A stretch of 6,053 nucleotides of DNA, taken from assembly GCA_937900325.1 (NCBI GenBank), contig CALCEX010000210.1, forward strand, positions 1-6,053. The letters run 5' to 3'. The translations under genes were made by a program, and so were the position numbers. Positions 1 through 5,335 of this stretch are shown one piece after another (position 1 is the stretch's first letter; each line of letters opens with the position of its first letter). A model generated the notes under the pieces. It searched no databases, was not told the origin of the DNA, and saw nothing but the letters and a program-made list of their open reading frames with translations. The DNA is from an uncultured Clostridia bacterium (GTDB lineage Bacteria; Bacillota; Clostridia; Christensenellales; CAG-138).

Positions 1-8
1 TCCCGCAT
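1..8 (-). CDS. Start of an unidentified gene cut by the window edge
   Basis: Only the ATG (8..6), one further codon (CGG, Arg) and two bases are visible, so no function can be given. The start is believed because it has an ideal Shine-Dalgarno (AAGGAGGTGAT on the minus strand, plus-strand 13-23) 8 nt upstream. It also lies in the same direction as all other genes, after a strong terminator. The terminator at 104-134 suggests that it begins a separate transcription unit rather than being cotranscribed with rpsU. In many Firmicutes yqeY follows rpsU, but two codons neither support nor exclude that. Confidence 0.6.
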
Positions 9-12
9 ATTT

Positions 13-23
13 ATCACCTCCTT
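13..23 (-). promoter_or_regulatory. Perfect Shine-Dalgarno site for the left-edge gene
   Basis: The minus strand reads AAGGAGGTGAT, fully complementary to the usual 16S rRNA 3' end. The AGGAGG core ends 8 nt before the ATG at position 8. It is the strongest ribosome binding site in the window and implies efficient translation of the unseen gene. Confidence 0.8.
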
Positions 24-49
24 GCGCCGGAGATCTCCGAAATTCAAAA

Positions 50-95
50 ATGGCATATCAGTCACCCCTCAATAGGATATGCTATGATATGCCAT
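50..95. repeat. Three copies of a GATATGCYAT motif (two direct, one inverted), possible operator
   Basis: GATATGCTAT (76-85) and GATATGCCAT (86-95) are adjacent direct repeats differing at one base. The inverted copy ATGGCATATC lies at 50-59. Copies 50-60 and 85-95 form an exact 11-bp inverted repeat, ATGGCATATCA / TGATATGCCAT, around 24 nt. The repeats sit between the rpsU terminator and the left-edge gene, where a promoter and operator would be expected. The two tandem copies are 10 bp apart, about one helical turn. A binding site for a regulator is an inference. I found no convincing -35/-10 pair here; the best is a weak TTTTGC, 17 nt, TAGCAT on the minus strand. Confidence 0.45.
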
Positions 96-103
96 AATAA
101 AGC

Positions 104-134
104 AAAAAATCCCCCGGTATTTCTGCCGGGGGAT
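104..134 (-). terminator. Rho-independent terminator after rpsU
   Basis: ATCCCCCGG (109-117) pairs exactly with CCGGGGGAT (126-134), giving a 9-bp GC-rich stem with an 8-nt loop. On the minus strand the stem is followed at once by six T (104-109) and preceded by an A-rich run (137-140). The orientation fits the end of the rpsU transcript, whose stop codon lies 107 nt upstream. The T residues at 137-140 on the plus strand could give weak activity in the other direction, but no plus-strand gene is present. Confidence 0.9.
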
Positions 135-241
135 CATTTTAACCGTTGATGTTTGTCATTCCTGTGTTGTCACGATTGCCTTGTGGTTTTTACGGGAAGG
201 TATTACTATCCCGAACATCAAACCTTATGTGTTTTTTTGAA

Positions 242-412
242 TTAATACTTGCGCTTTCTGGCTGCTTCGGCCTTTTTCTTGCGCTTTACGCTGGGCTTTT
301 CATAGTGTTCACGACGACGCACTTCGGCCAGGATGCCGCTGCGGGCAGTCTTGCGCTTGAACCGCTTAAGAGCACTTTCCAGGGACTCGTTTTCACCTAC
401 GCGAATTTCCAT
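242..412 (-). CDS. rpsU: 30S ribosomal protein S21
   Basis: This 56-residue basic protein is full length for bacterial S21 (usually 57-70 residues). It has the family's N-terminal segment IRVGENESLESALKRFKR, the central REHYEKPSVKRKKK block and the C-terminal AEAARKRKY. S21 sits on the 30S platform near the 16S rRNA 3' end and takes part in initiation. The open frame extends upstream to 508. The ATG at 412 is chosen because S21 homology begins there and a purine-rich Shine-Dalgarno (AGGGGAGGG, 419-427) precedes it; the extra 32 codons would be promoter and leader. It has its own promoter (485-513) and terminator (104-134), so it can be made independently of the genes upstream. Confidence 0.97.
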   Translation of the reverse strand: MEIRVGENESLESALKRFKRKTARSGILAEVRRREHYEKPSVKRKKKAEAARKRKY

Positions 413-484
413 CAATTTCCCTCCCCTCTGAATGCAACATAGCACATCGTGAATTATACGAAGCATAGGAATCCAAACAAAGCT

Positions 485-513
485 ATTATACTTGAACAGG
501 CCATTCAAGTCAA
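485..513 (-). promoter_or_regulatory. Sigma-A promoter of rpsU
   Basis: On the minus strand, -35 TTGACT (508-513) and -10 TATAAT (485-490) are separated by exactly 17 nt, giving 11 of 12 consensus matches if the consensus is TTGACA/TATAAT. Transcription would start near 478, giving a leader of about 66 nt before the rpsU ATG. No terminator is visible between the HIT gene and this promoter, so readthrough from upstream may add to rpsU expression. A second exact TATAAT lies at 453-458 with only a weak TTGTTT 16 nt upstream. Confidence 0.85.
490..510. repeat. Inverted repeat filling the rpsU promoter spacer, operator-like
   Basis: ACTTGAA (490-496) and TTCAAGT (504-510) are exact 7-bp inverted arms around a 7-nt centre. 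The element spans the whole spacer and touches both the -10 and -35 hexamers. This is the placement expected of a repressor operator or of an activator that distorts the spacer. No T-tract follows it, so it is not a terminator. The binding protein is unknown. Confidence 0.5.
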
Positions 514-527
514 CACAATAATTGTGT
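513..527. repeat. 15-bp palindrome directly upstream of the rpsU -35
   Basis: ACACAAT (513-519) and ATTGTGT (521-527) are perfect inverted arms around a single A. The palindrome overlaps the first base of the rpsU -35 box and lies in the gap after the HIT gene. It could be a second operator half for the rpsU promoter, or chance in an AT-rich gap. Confidence 0.4.
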
Positions 528-547
528 ATTTTTGTTTAACTGCGGTA

Positions 548-889
548 CTAACCTGCCGGCCAGCCGTGCTCCCTGCCGCCGGTCATATGCAGATGAAGGT
601 GAGGCACGCTCTGGCCGCCGTCCTTACCGGTGTTTATGACGAGACGGAAGCCCTGCTCCGCTATTCCAAGCTCCCTTGCGAGCTTAGCCGCCACATGGAA
701 CATATGCGCCACTATGTCGTCTCCCTCCGGCACCTCCAATACGCTCTGGTAGTGCTTCTTTGGCACTATGAGCACATGCACCGGCGCCTGAGGCGAAAGG
801 TCGTTAAAGGCCGCTACCAGGTCGTCCTCATAGACGAGATTTGTCGGTATCTCCTTGTTCGCTATTTTGCAGAAGATGCAATCCTCCAT
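548..889 (-). CDS. HIT-family (HinT-like) purine nucleoside phosphoramidase
   Basis: The protein has 113 residues, the usual size for bacterial HinT. It carries the histidine triad HLHLHM (His97, His99, His101), the N-terminal CIFCKIANKEIPT segment (Cys4, Cys7), the central APVHVLIVPKKHY strand and a C-terminal GGREHGWPAG. HinT enzymes are cytosolic and hydrolyse AMP-lysine and other adenylates through a His-AMP intermediate. The CxxC pair may help bind zinc, as in some HIT proteins (inference). The ATG at 889 follows a strong AAAGGAGGA site (core 897-902) with 7-nt spacing. The gene lies 38 nt after mtaB with no terminator between, so the two are probably cotranscribed. It is named hit or hinT in related genomes; the exact physiological substrate cannot be read from sequence. 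Confidence 0.95.
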   Translation of the reverse strand: MEDCIFCKIANKEIPTNLVYEDDLVAAFNDLSPQAPVHVLIVPKKHYQSVLEVPEGDDIVAHMFHVAAKLARELGIAEQGFRLVINTGKDGGQSVPHLHLHMTGGREHGWPAG

Positions 890-927
890 GAACTTTCCTC
901 CTTTGTTTTATGTTTTATATATGTGTA

Positions 928-2217
928 TTATATCACCAATCGTCCCAGCAGACGACTCTCTGACGCTTCTTTTATCAGCACCCTTACCATCTGTCCGGCC
1001 ATACCTTCGTCTGCGCCTTCAACGCCTACTCTGGCATAGGTATCGGTATAGCCGCTCATAAGCCCCTGCTCGGCCTCCTCCAAGAGCACCTCCTGCACAG
1101 TGCCGATGAAGTTTTCAAGGTATTCCCTCTCCAACTCAGCGCCTATATGTATGAGCTCTCCCGCCCGGCGGGATTTCTCCGCATTTGGTATCTGATCGGG
1201 CATGGAATAGGCCGCTGTTCCCTCACGCCTGGAATACGGGAACACATGTATGCGCGCAAATTTTATACGGCGTATGAATTCCTCCGTCTCCCGGAATTCC
1301 TGCTCGCTCTCTCCGGGAAAGCCTGCTATGACGTCGGTGGTTATGGCGCAGCCCGGCATGGCTCCCCGCAGCATCTCAACACACCTTTCGTATACGGCAG
1401 TATCATAGCGGCGATTCATGCGCTTTAATACTCCGTCGCTGCCGCTTTGCATTGAGAGATGAAACTGACGGCATATCTTAGGATTGGTGCTCAGCGCCGA
1501 AACGAACTTTTCGGTAAGCAGCTGAGGCTCCAGCGAGCCTAACCTTATGCGCTGTATCTCATCTATACCGTCCGCCTGCGCTATGGCGTCTGTCAGGTCT
1601 ACCTTCCAGTCCATATCCTTGCCGTAGGACATAAGATGTATTCCGGTCATTACCACTTCCTTATAACCGTGCCCGGCCAGCAGCAGCAGGTTCTTGCGTA
1701 TGTTTTCAGGCGTTCTTGAGCGCAGCGGACCTCTTGCATAGGGTATTATGCAGTATGTGCAGTATCTGTCGCAGCCCTCCTGTATCTTCAAATGCGCCCT
1801 CGTTCTGCCTTCCCTCGTAGCCACGAGCTCCTCAAACTCATGCTCTCCCATAAGAGAGCCTACTGCATTGAGCCTGCCTTCGTGTAAGTTGGCAAGAAGG
1901 TCTACTATGTTCGCCCGGTCCTTTGAGCCTATGACCAGACTGACCCCGGGCAGAGCCAGCACCTCCTCCGGAGACCTCTGGGAATAGCATCCTGCCACCA
2001 CGATCTTTGCATCGGGGTTTCTGCCATGTGCCCGCGATATCATCTGACGGGACTTTTTATCTCCGGTGGCAGTGACGGTGCACGTGTTTACTATATATAC
2101 GTCCGCCTCATCCTCAAAGTCCACAGTATCGTAGCCTGCGTTTTCCATAAGCTCGCGCATGGCCTGTGTATCGTATTGGTTTACCTTGCACCCAAGTGTG
2201 CAGTATGCAGCCTTCAC
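928..2217 (-). CDS. mtaB: tRNA (N6-threonylcarbamoyladenosine-37-C2)-methylthiotransferase MtaB
   Basis: This 429-residue radical-SAM enzyme converts t6A37 to ms2t6A37 in tRNAs reading ANN codons. The N-terminal methylthiotransferase domain has TLGCKVNQYDT (Cys10), VNTCTVT (Cys46) and AGCYSQ (Cys77), ligands of the auxiliary 4Fe-4S cluster. The radical-SAM domain has CDRYCTYCIIPYARG (Cys149, Cys153, Cys156), followed by the TGIHL and SMQSGSD motifs. A TRAM domain takes up roughly 371-429. TLGCKVNQYD is typical of MtaB rather than MiaB or RimO. The start is GTG (2217..2215): its AGAGGA site (2224-2229) overlaps the rsmE stop codon, and homology begins at residue 2. The 10-nt gap after rsmE points to one operon and likely translational coupling. 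All expected cluster cysteines are present. Confidence 0.96.
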   Translation of the reverse strand: MKAAYCTLGCKVNQYDTQAMRELMENAGYDTVDFEDEADVYIVNTCTVTATGDKKSRQMISRAHGRNPDAKIVVAGCYSQRSPEEVLALPGVSLVIGSKDRANIVDLLANLHEGRLNAVGSLMGEHEFEELVATREGRTRAHLKIQEGCDRYCTYCIIPYARGPLRSRTPENIRKNLLLLAGHGYKEVVMTGIHLMSYGKDMDWKVDLTDAIAQADGIDEIQRIRLGSLEPQLLTEKFVSALSTNPKICRQFHLSMQSGSDGVLKRMNRRYDTAVYERCVEMLRGAMPGCAITTDVIAGFPGESEQEFRETEEFIRRIKFARIHVFPYSRREGTAAYSMPDQIPNAEKSRRAGELIHIGAELEREYLENFIGTVQEVLLEEAEQGLMSGYTDTYARVGVEGADEGMAGQMVRVLIKEASESRLLGRLVI

Positions 2218-2223
2218 CTGTAT

Positions 2224-2229
2224 TCCTCT
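2224..2229 (-). promoter_or_regulatory. Shine-Dalgarno of mtaB overlapping the rsmE stop codon
   Basis: The AGAGGA site begins inside the rsmE TAG stop (2228-2230) and lies 6 nt before the mtaB GTG. Ribosomes ending rsmE would be placed at the mtaB start, which supports both coupling and the choice of the non-ATG start. Confidence 0.7.
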
Positions 2230-2956
2230 ATTCTTCCAGCTCGTAAAGTATCATTGCAACGGCAGCCATGCCGGCAGTCTCTGTGCGGAGTATGCGCCGG
2301 CCAAGGGATACGGCTTTGCCGCCCTTATCTATCAGGCACTCTACCTCGCCAGTTTCAAGACCGCCCTCCGGCCCTATTATAACAGCTATATTTTCAGCCT
2401 TCATATTCGCCCTCAGGGCTTCCTTAAGGCTGGTCTTACGTTCATCCTCATAAGCGACGAGTATGAGGTCGTAGGCGGACATATCGGCGGCCTTAAATGT
2501 GGTAAGCTCGCCTATATGGGGTATTATGCCGCGGCCGGACTGCTTTGCCGCCTCGTATGATATCCTCTGATAGCGCGCCTGCTTTGCCCTGTATTCTCCC
2601 GGCTTCACCCTGACCACGCTTCTCTCCGCTGCCACGGGTATTATCCCGTTTATGCCAAGCTCAACGCACTTTTGTATGATGAACTCCATCTTACCCGCCT
2701 TGGGGAGACCCTGATAAAGCGTTATGCGCTGCTTCGGCTCGGCGGGGCACAGCTTTTCATCCAATAGCCTGAGCTCCACCCGGTCCCTGGATATGTCCTC
2801 AATCTCCGCAACGTATTCATACCCTAAGCCGTCTGAAAGCATCACCTTGTCGCCGCTCTGCATACGCAGTACCCTTGCGATATGCTTCACATCCTCGCCG
2901 GTGATGGCGGCGCTGTCCTTTGAGATATCCTCAGGCCTTACAAAAAACCTGTTCAT
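2228..2956 (-). CDS. rsmE: 16S rRNA (uracil-1498-N3)-methyltransferase RsmE
   Basis: The protein has 242 residues, full length for RsmE, a SPOUT-class enzyme that uses S-adenosylmethionine to make m3U1498 in helix 44 of 16S rRNA. The N-terminal PUA-like RNA-binding domain covers about 1-70 (MNRFFV, HIARVLRM). The knotted methyltransferase domain follows, with QGLPKAGKMEFIIQKCVELG (82-101), RISYEAAKQSGR (131-142), IGPEGGL (194-200) and SLGRRILRTETA (217-228); the last two form the cofactor-binding knot. The ATG at 2956 lies 4 nt after the prmA stop. Its AAAGAGG site (2964-2970) covers the last two prmA codons, so the two genes are cotranscribed and probably translationally coupled. No unusual residues were seen. 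Confidence 0.97.
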   Translation of the reverse strand: MNRFFVRPEDISKDSAAITGEDVKHIARVLRMQSGDKVMLSDGLGYEYVAEIEDISRDRVELRLLDEKLCPAEPKQRITLYQGLPKAGKMEFIIQKCVELGINGIIPVAAERSVVRVKPGEYRAKQARYQRISYEAAKQSGRGIIPHIGELTTFKAADMSAYDLILVAYEDERKTSLKEALRANMKAENIAVIIGPEGGLETGEVECLIDKGGKAVSLGRRILRTETAGMAAVAMILYELEE

Positions 2957-2960
2957 ATTT

Positions 2961-3932
2961 TTACCTCTTTGGACGTGCCAGTATGGCCCGCCAGTCGTCT
3001 CCGGCTTTTACCTCCAGCACCTCAAAGCCGTTCTTGTCCAGCGCCTGAAGCACCTCGTCCAGCCGCTCTGCGATTATCCCGCTCATTATGAACGCTCCGT
3101 CTTTCTTTATGAGCCTCGGCACTATGGCGGAAAGCTCGATTATGACAGAGGCTACTATGTTTGCCGCTACTACATCGTACTTCTTTTCGCAGAGCTTATC
3201 CTGCAGCGCGCCGTCAGACAGCACATCCCCCACAAGAACGGTGTAGGTATCCCTGCCTATGCCGTTCATGGCGGCGTTCTCGTAGGCGATTTTTTCAGCT
3301 ATGGGATCGATATCCACGGCCACCGCTTCCCTTGCGCCAAGCAGCAGAGAAGCTATGGACAGTATGCCGCTGCCGCAGCCCATATCTATCATATCGTCTC
3401 CCGCCTTTACGGTCTTTTCAAGGAATTCGAGACACATCCGCGTGGTGTGATGGCTGCCCGTGCCGAACGCCATACCTGGATCGAGAGACAATACTATGCG
3501 GCCTGTGTCCTCCGCCTTCTCCCATGAAGGGCGCACCAGCAGCCTGTCGCCTATCTCCAGCGGCTTGTAGTATATCTTCCAGTTGTTCTCCCAGTCCTCG
3601 TCGTCCGTAATGCGCACTACGGTGCGCAGGCTGCCGAGATCAAGACCTACATCCGTATTTTTTAGCTCTGCAAAGGAATCCTCTATGGCCTTTACGGCAG
3701 CACGATTGTCGGCAACATCTGCTATGTAGGCCTTTACGCAGGGCTCATCGCCGGCGACGAGCTTATCCATGTCGGCATAGTCCCAGTACTTCGCAGTATC
3801 CCTGAGGAACTGCTCTATGCTTTCCCGGCCCTGCTCTATTATCACCTGATTTATACCAAGCATGTCAAGGCGAGCGCACACCGGGTCAAGGCCCTCCTCG
3901 GTAGTAAATATGGTAATCTCCATCCACTTCAT
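2961..3932 (-). CDS. prmA: Ribosomal protein L11 methyltransferase PrmA
   Basis: The protein has 323 residues, normal for the Firmicute form of PrmA, which trimethylates several amino groups of ribosomal protein L11 with S-adenosylmethionine. Residues 1-100 form the small substrate-recognition domain. The linker and catalytic domain carry DPGMAFGTGSHHTTRMCLE (151-169), the cofactor motif DMGCGSG (183-189), VAVDIDP (204-210) and VAANIVA (255-261), which corresponds to the conserved NxxA active-site segment. The ATG at 3932 has an AGAGG site 10 nt upstream (3943-3947); the next Met, at residue 4, would be too far from it. The gene has its own promoter (3972-4000) after the dnaJ terminator and leads the prmA-rsmE-mtaB-hit unit. 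Its isoleucine codons are mostly ATA, unlike those of dnaK. Confidence 0.97.
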   Translation of the reverse strand: MKWMEITIFTTEEGLDPVCARLDMLGINQVIIEQGRESIEQFLRDTAKYWDYADMDKLVAGDEPCVKAYIADVADNRAAVKAIEDSFAELKNTDVGLDLGSLRTVVRITDDEDWENNWKIYYKPLEIGDRLLVRPSWEKAEDTGRIVLSLDPGMAFGTGSHHTTRMCLEFLEKTVKAGDDMIDMGCGSGILSIASLLLGAREAVAVDIDPIAEKIAYENAAMNGIGRDTYTVLVGDVLSDGALQDKLCEKKYDVVAANIVASVIIELSAIVPRLIKKDGAFIMSGIIAERLDEVLQALDKNGFEVLEVKAGDDWRAILARPKR

Positions 3933-3971
3933 GTGATCTTTTCCTCTTTATGCAGATAAATTCTAAAGTAT

Positions 3972-4000
3972 AATATACCGCATTTATCACTTTTGGGCAA
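3972..4000 (-). promoter_or_regulatory. Probable sigma-A promoter of the prmA-rsmE-mtaB-hit unit
   Basis: On the minus strand, -35 TTGCCC (3995-4000) and -10 TATATT (3972-3977) are 17 nt apart. Transcription would start near 3965, giving a leader of about 33 nt. The -35 begins 4 nt after the T run of the dnaJ terminator, so termination and re-initiation are packed together. The -10 lies inside the small palindrome GTATAATATAC (3968-3978). Confidence 0.65.
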
Positions 4001-4003
4001 CAC

Positions 4004-4028
4004 AAAAGGGCGGCCATAAAGCCGCCCT
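4004..4028 (-). terminator. Rho-independent terminator after dnaJ
   Basis: AGGGCGGC (4007-4014) pairs with GCCGCCCT (4021-4028), giving an 8-bp GC-rich stem with a 6-nt loop. On the minus strand it is followed by TTTTGTGTT, a short T-tract. It starts 13 nt after the dnaJ stop codon. The modest T-tract may leave some readthrough into prmA. Confidence 0.82.
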
Positions 4029-4041
4029 AAAGCAATTCAGT

Positions 4042-5199
4042 CTAATTCCACTTATCTTTTACCTTATCGAATATGGTCTTTTTGCTGACCTTTGCCTCGG
4101 ATACCTTATCCCCAAGGGAATCCGCCAGCTTCTTTATCATATCCTTTTGCTCTGCTGTAAGCCTCTTTGGTATGACTATATTGGCCTTTACCATGAGGTC
4201 GCCCTTCTGCGTTGTGTTGAGCCGCACTATGCCCTGCTCACGCAGCCTGAAGGTAGTGCCGGGCTGTGTGCCTTCCGGAATGTGATATTTCACCGTACCG
4301 TTGAGCGTAGGTACCTGTATGTCGCCGCCCAACGCCGCTACCGTCATAGGAACGTCCATGGTGATATACAGGTCTGAACCCTTGCGTGTAAACAGCTTGT
4401 GGTTCCTTACAGTAATGCTTATGTACAGGTCGCCCGCCGGGCCGCCGCGCAGGCCTGCCTCGCCCTCGCCGCGCATAGTAAGTATCTGGCCGTTGTCGAT
4501 GCCGGCCGGAATGTTGACTACTATGCGTTTGGACTTATTGACACGCCCCTTGCCCTTGCATTCCGGACAGGGCTCCTTGATTATCTTTCCTGTACCGCCG
4601 CAGGCGTCACAGGGACGAACCGTGGAGAAGGAGCCGAACATGGTGTTCTGCTGTGAACGCACCTGGCCGCTGCCTCCGCAGACGGAGCAGGTGACCGGAC
4701 TCGTGCCCTTCTTCGCGCCGGTCCCGCCGCAGACCGAGCAGTTCTCCTCACGAGGCACAAGTATTTCCTTCTTTGTTCCGAAGGCCGCTTCCTCAAAGGT
4801 TATGGTAAGGTTATAGCGCAGGTCATTGCCTGCCACAGGAGCGTTGCGCCGCGCCGACGAACTGCCGCCGAAGCCGCCAAAGCCGCCAAAGCCGCCGCCC
4901 GTAAAGGCGGAAAATATATCCTCAAAGCCGCCGAAACCGGCGCCGTTGAAGCCGCCGCCCTGTGCCTGCGTGGGATCGAAGGCGGCATGACCGAACTGGT
5001 CATACTGCGCCTTCTTCTGAGGGTCGGAAAGAACCTCATAGGCTTCGTTTATTTCCTTGAATTTTTTCTCTGCCTCAGCATCGCCTGGGTGCAGATCCGG
5101 GTGGTACTGCTTGGCAGCCTTTCTAAAGGCGCTTTTTATCTCTGCTTCGGAAGCGTCTTTATTGATTCCCAATATTTCGTAGTAATCTGCCTTTGCCAC
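4042..5199 (-). CDS. dnaJ: Molecular chaperone DnaJ (Hsp40), type I
   Basis: DnaJ delivers unfolded proteins to DnaK and stimulates its ATPase. The 385-residue protein has the full type I layout. The J domain covers about 4-70, with the essential HPD at 33-35. A Gly/Phe-rich linker covers about 81-113, including FEDIF. The zinc-binding region has four CxxCxGxG repeats (CSVCGGTG 154, CSVCGGSG 171, CDACGGTG 197, CPECKGKG 211), and the C-terminal substrate and dimerisation domains follow. The start is taken as GTG at 5199, giving MAKADYYEILG as in most DnaJ proteins. The frame opens four codons earlier at a TTG (5211) that lacks a good ribosome site; the GTG has a G-rich GGGGG (5205-5209) 5 nt upstream. 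The gene follows dnaK across a hairpin-bearing gap and ends at a terminator. Confidence 0.97.
   Translation of the reverse strand: MAKADYYEILGINKDASEAEIKSAFRKAAKQYHPDLHPGDAEAEKKFKEINEAYEVLSDPQKKAQYDQFGHAAFDPTQAQGGGFNGAGFGGFEDIFSAFTGGGFGGFGGFGGSSSARRNAPVAGNDLRYNLTITFEEAAFGTKKEILVPREENCSVCGGTGAKKGTSPVTCSVCGGSGQVRSQQNTMFGSFSTVRPCDACGGTGKIIKEPCPECKGKGRVNKSKRIVVNIPAGIDNGQILTMRGEGEAGLRGGPAGDLYISITVRNHKLFTRKGSDLYITMDVPMTVAALGGDIQVPTLNGTVKYHIPEGTQPGTTFRLREQGIVRLNTTQKGDLMVKANIVIPKRLTAEQKDMIKKLADSLGDKVSEAKVSKKTIFDKVKDKWN
4864..4899. repeat. In-frame 9-nt tandem repeat in the DnaJ Gly/Phe linker
   Basis: Four consecutive 9-nt units on the plus strand (GCCGCCGAA, GCCGCCAAA, GCCGCCAAA, GCCGCCGCC) encode the Gly-Gly-Phe run in the DnaJ linker (about residues 101-112). 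Because the unit is a multiple of three, slippage would change linker length without a frameshift. Confidence 0.75.
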
Positions 5200-5264
5200 T
5201 GTTTCCCCCAACTTTCTACATCTGCCGCTTTCGCGTGAAATCTGTTATTTTCTTTTGTTTCCCC

Positions 5265-5300
5265 GCAAGGAGCCAAAGCGAATCCGCTTTGGCTCCCTGC
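5265..5300 (-). ncRNA. Strong mRNA hairpin between dnaK and dnaJ, not a terminator
   Basis: GGAGCCAAAGCG (5269-5280) pairs exactly with CGCTTTGGCTCC (5285-5296), a 12-bp stem with a 4-nt loop. It can be extended by GCA/TGC (5265-5267 and 5298-5300) past one mismatch. On the minus strand it is followed by TTGCGGGG, so no T-tract is present. It lies 39 nt after the dnaK stop and about 65 nt before the dnaJ start. A role as a processing or 3'-stabilising element that lowers dnaJ relative to dnaK is plausible but inferred. Confidence 0.6.
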
Positions 5301-5335
5301 TTGCAAAAACCTTATTGCTTACGCCCTAAAAAGCT

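Noticed and set aside
11..23. Resemblance of ATCACCTCCTT to the 3' end of 16S rRNA
   Set aside because: No rRNA sequence flanks it. It is the complement of a perfect Shine-Dalgarno placed 8 nt before an ATG on the minus strand.
453..466. loxP-like core (GCTTCGTATAATTC)
   Set aside because: Only a short stretch around TATAAT matches. The 13-bp inverted arms of loxP are absent.
513..527. NrdR box at the ACACAAT-A-ATTGTGT palindrome
   Set aside because: NrdR boxes are 16 bp and occur as spaced pairs. This site is 15 bp and single, and no ribonucleotide reductase gene is nearby.
513..535. Terminator after the HIT gene formed by the same palindrome
   Set aside because: On the minus strand the stem is AT-rich and followed by TGACTTG rather than T residues. 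The T-rich side faces the plus strand, where there is no gene.
449..1039. 196-codon plus-strand open frame opposite the HIT gene and mtaB end
   Set aside because: It runs antisense through the HIT gene and the rpsU promoter, with no protein motif. It is a shadow frame.
2724..3527. 267-codon open frame on the plus strand across rsmE and prmA
   Set aside because: It lies fully antisense to two well-recognised genes, has no family resemblance and no Shine-Dalgarno that I could see. It is explained by codon bias of the real genes.
4301..4816. 171-codon plus-strand open frame opposite dnaJ
   Set aside because: Its Pro-rich translation is the complement of the Gly-rich and Cys-rich DnaJ segments. 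It is not a gene.
5265..5300. Rho-independent terminator between dnaK and dnaJ
   Set aside because: The stem is strong but TTGCGGGG follows it on the minus strand, with no T-tract.
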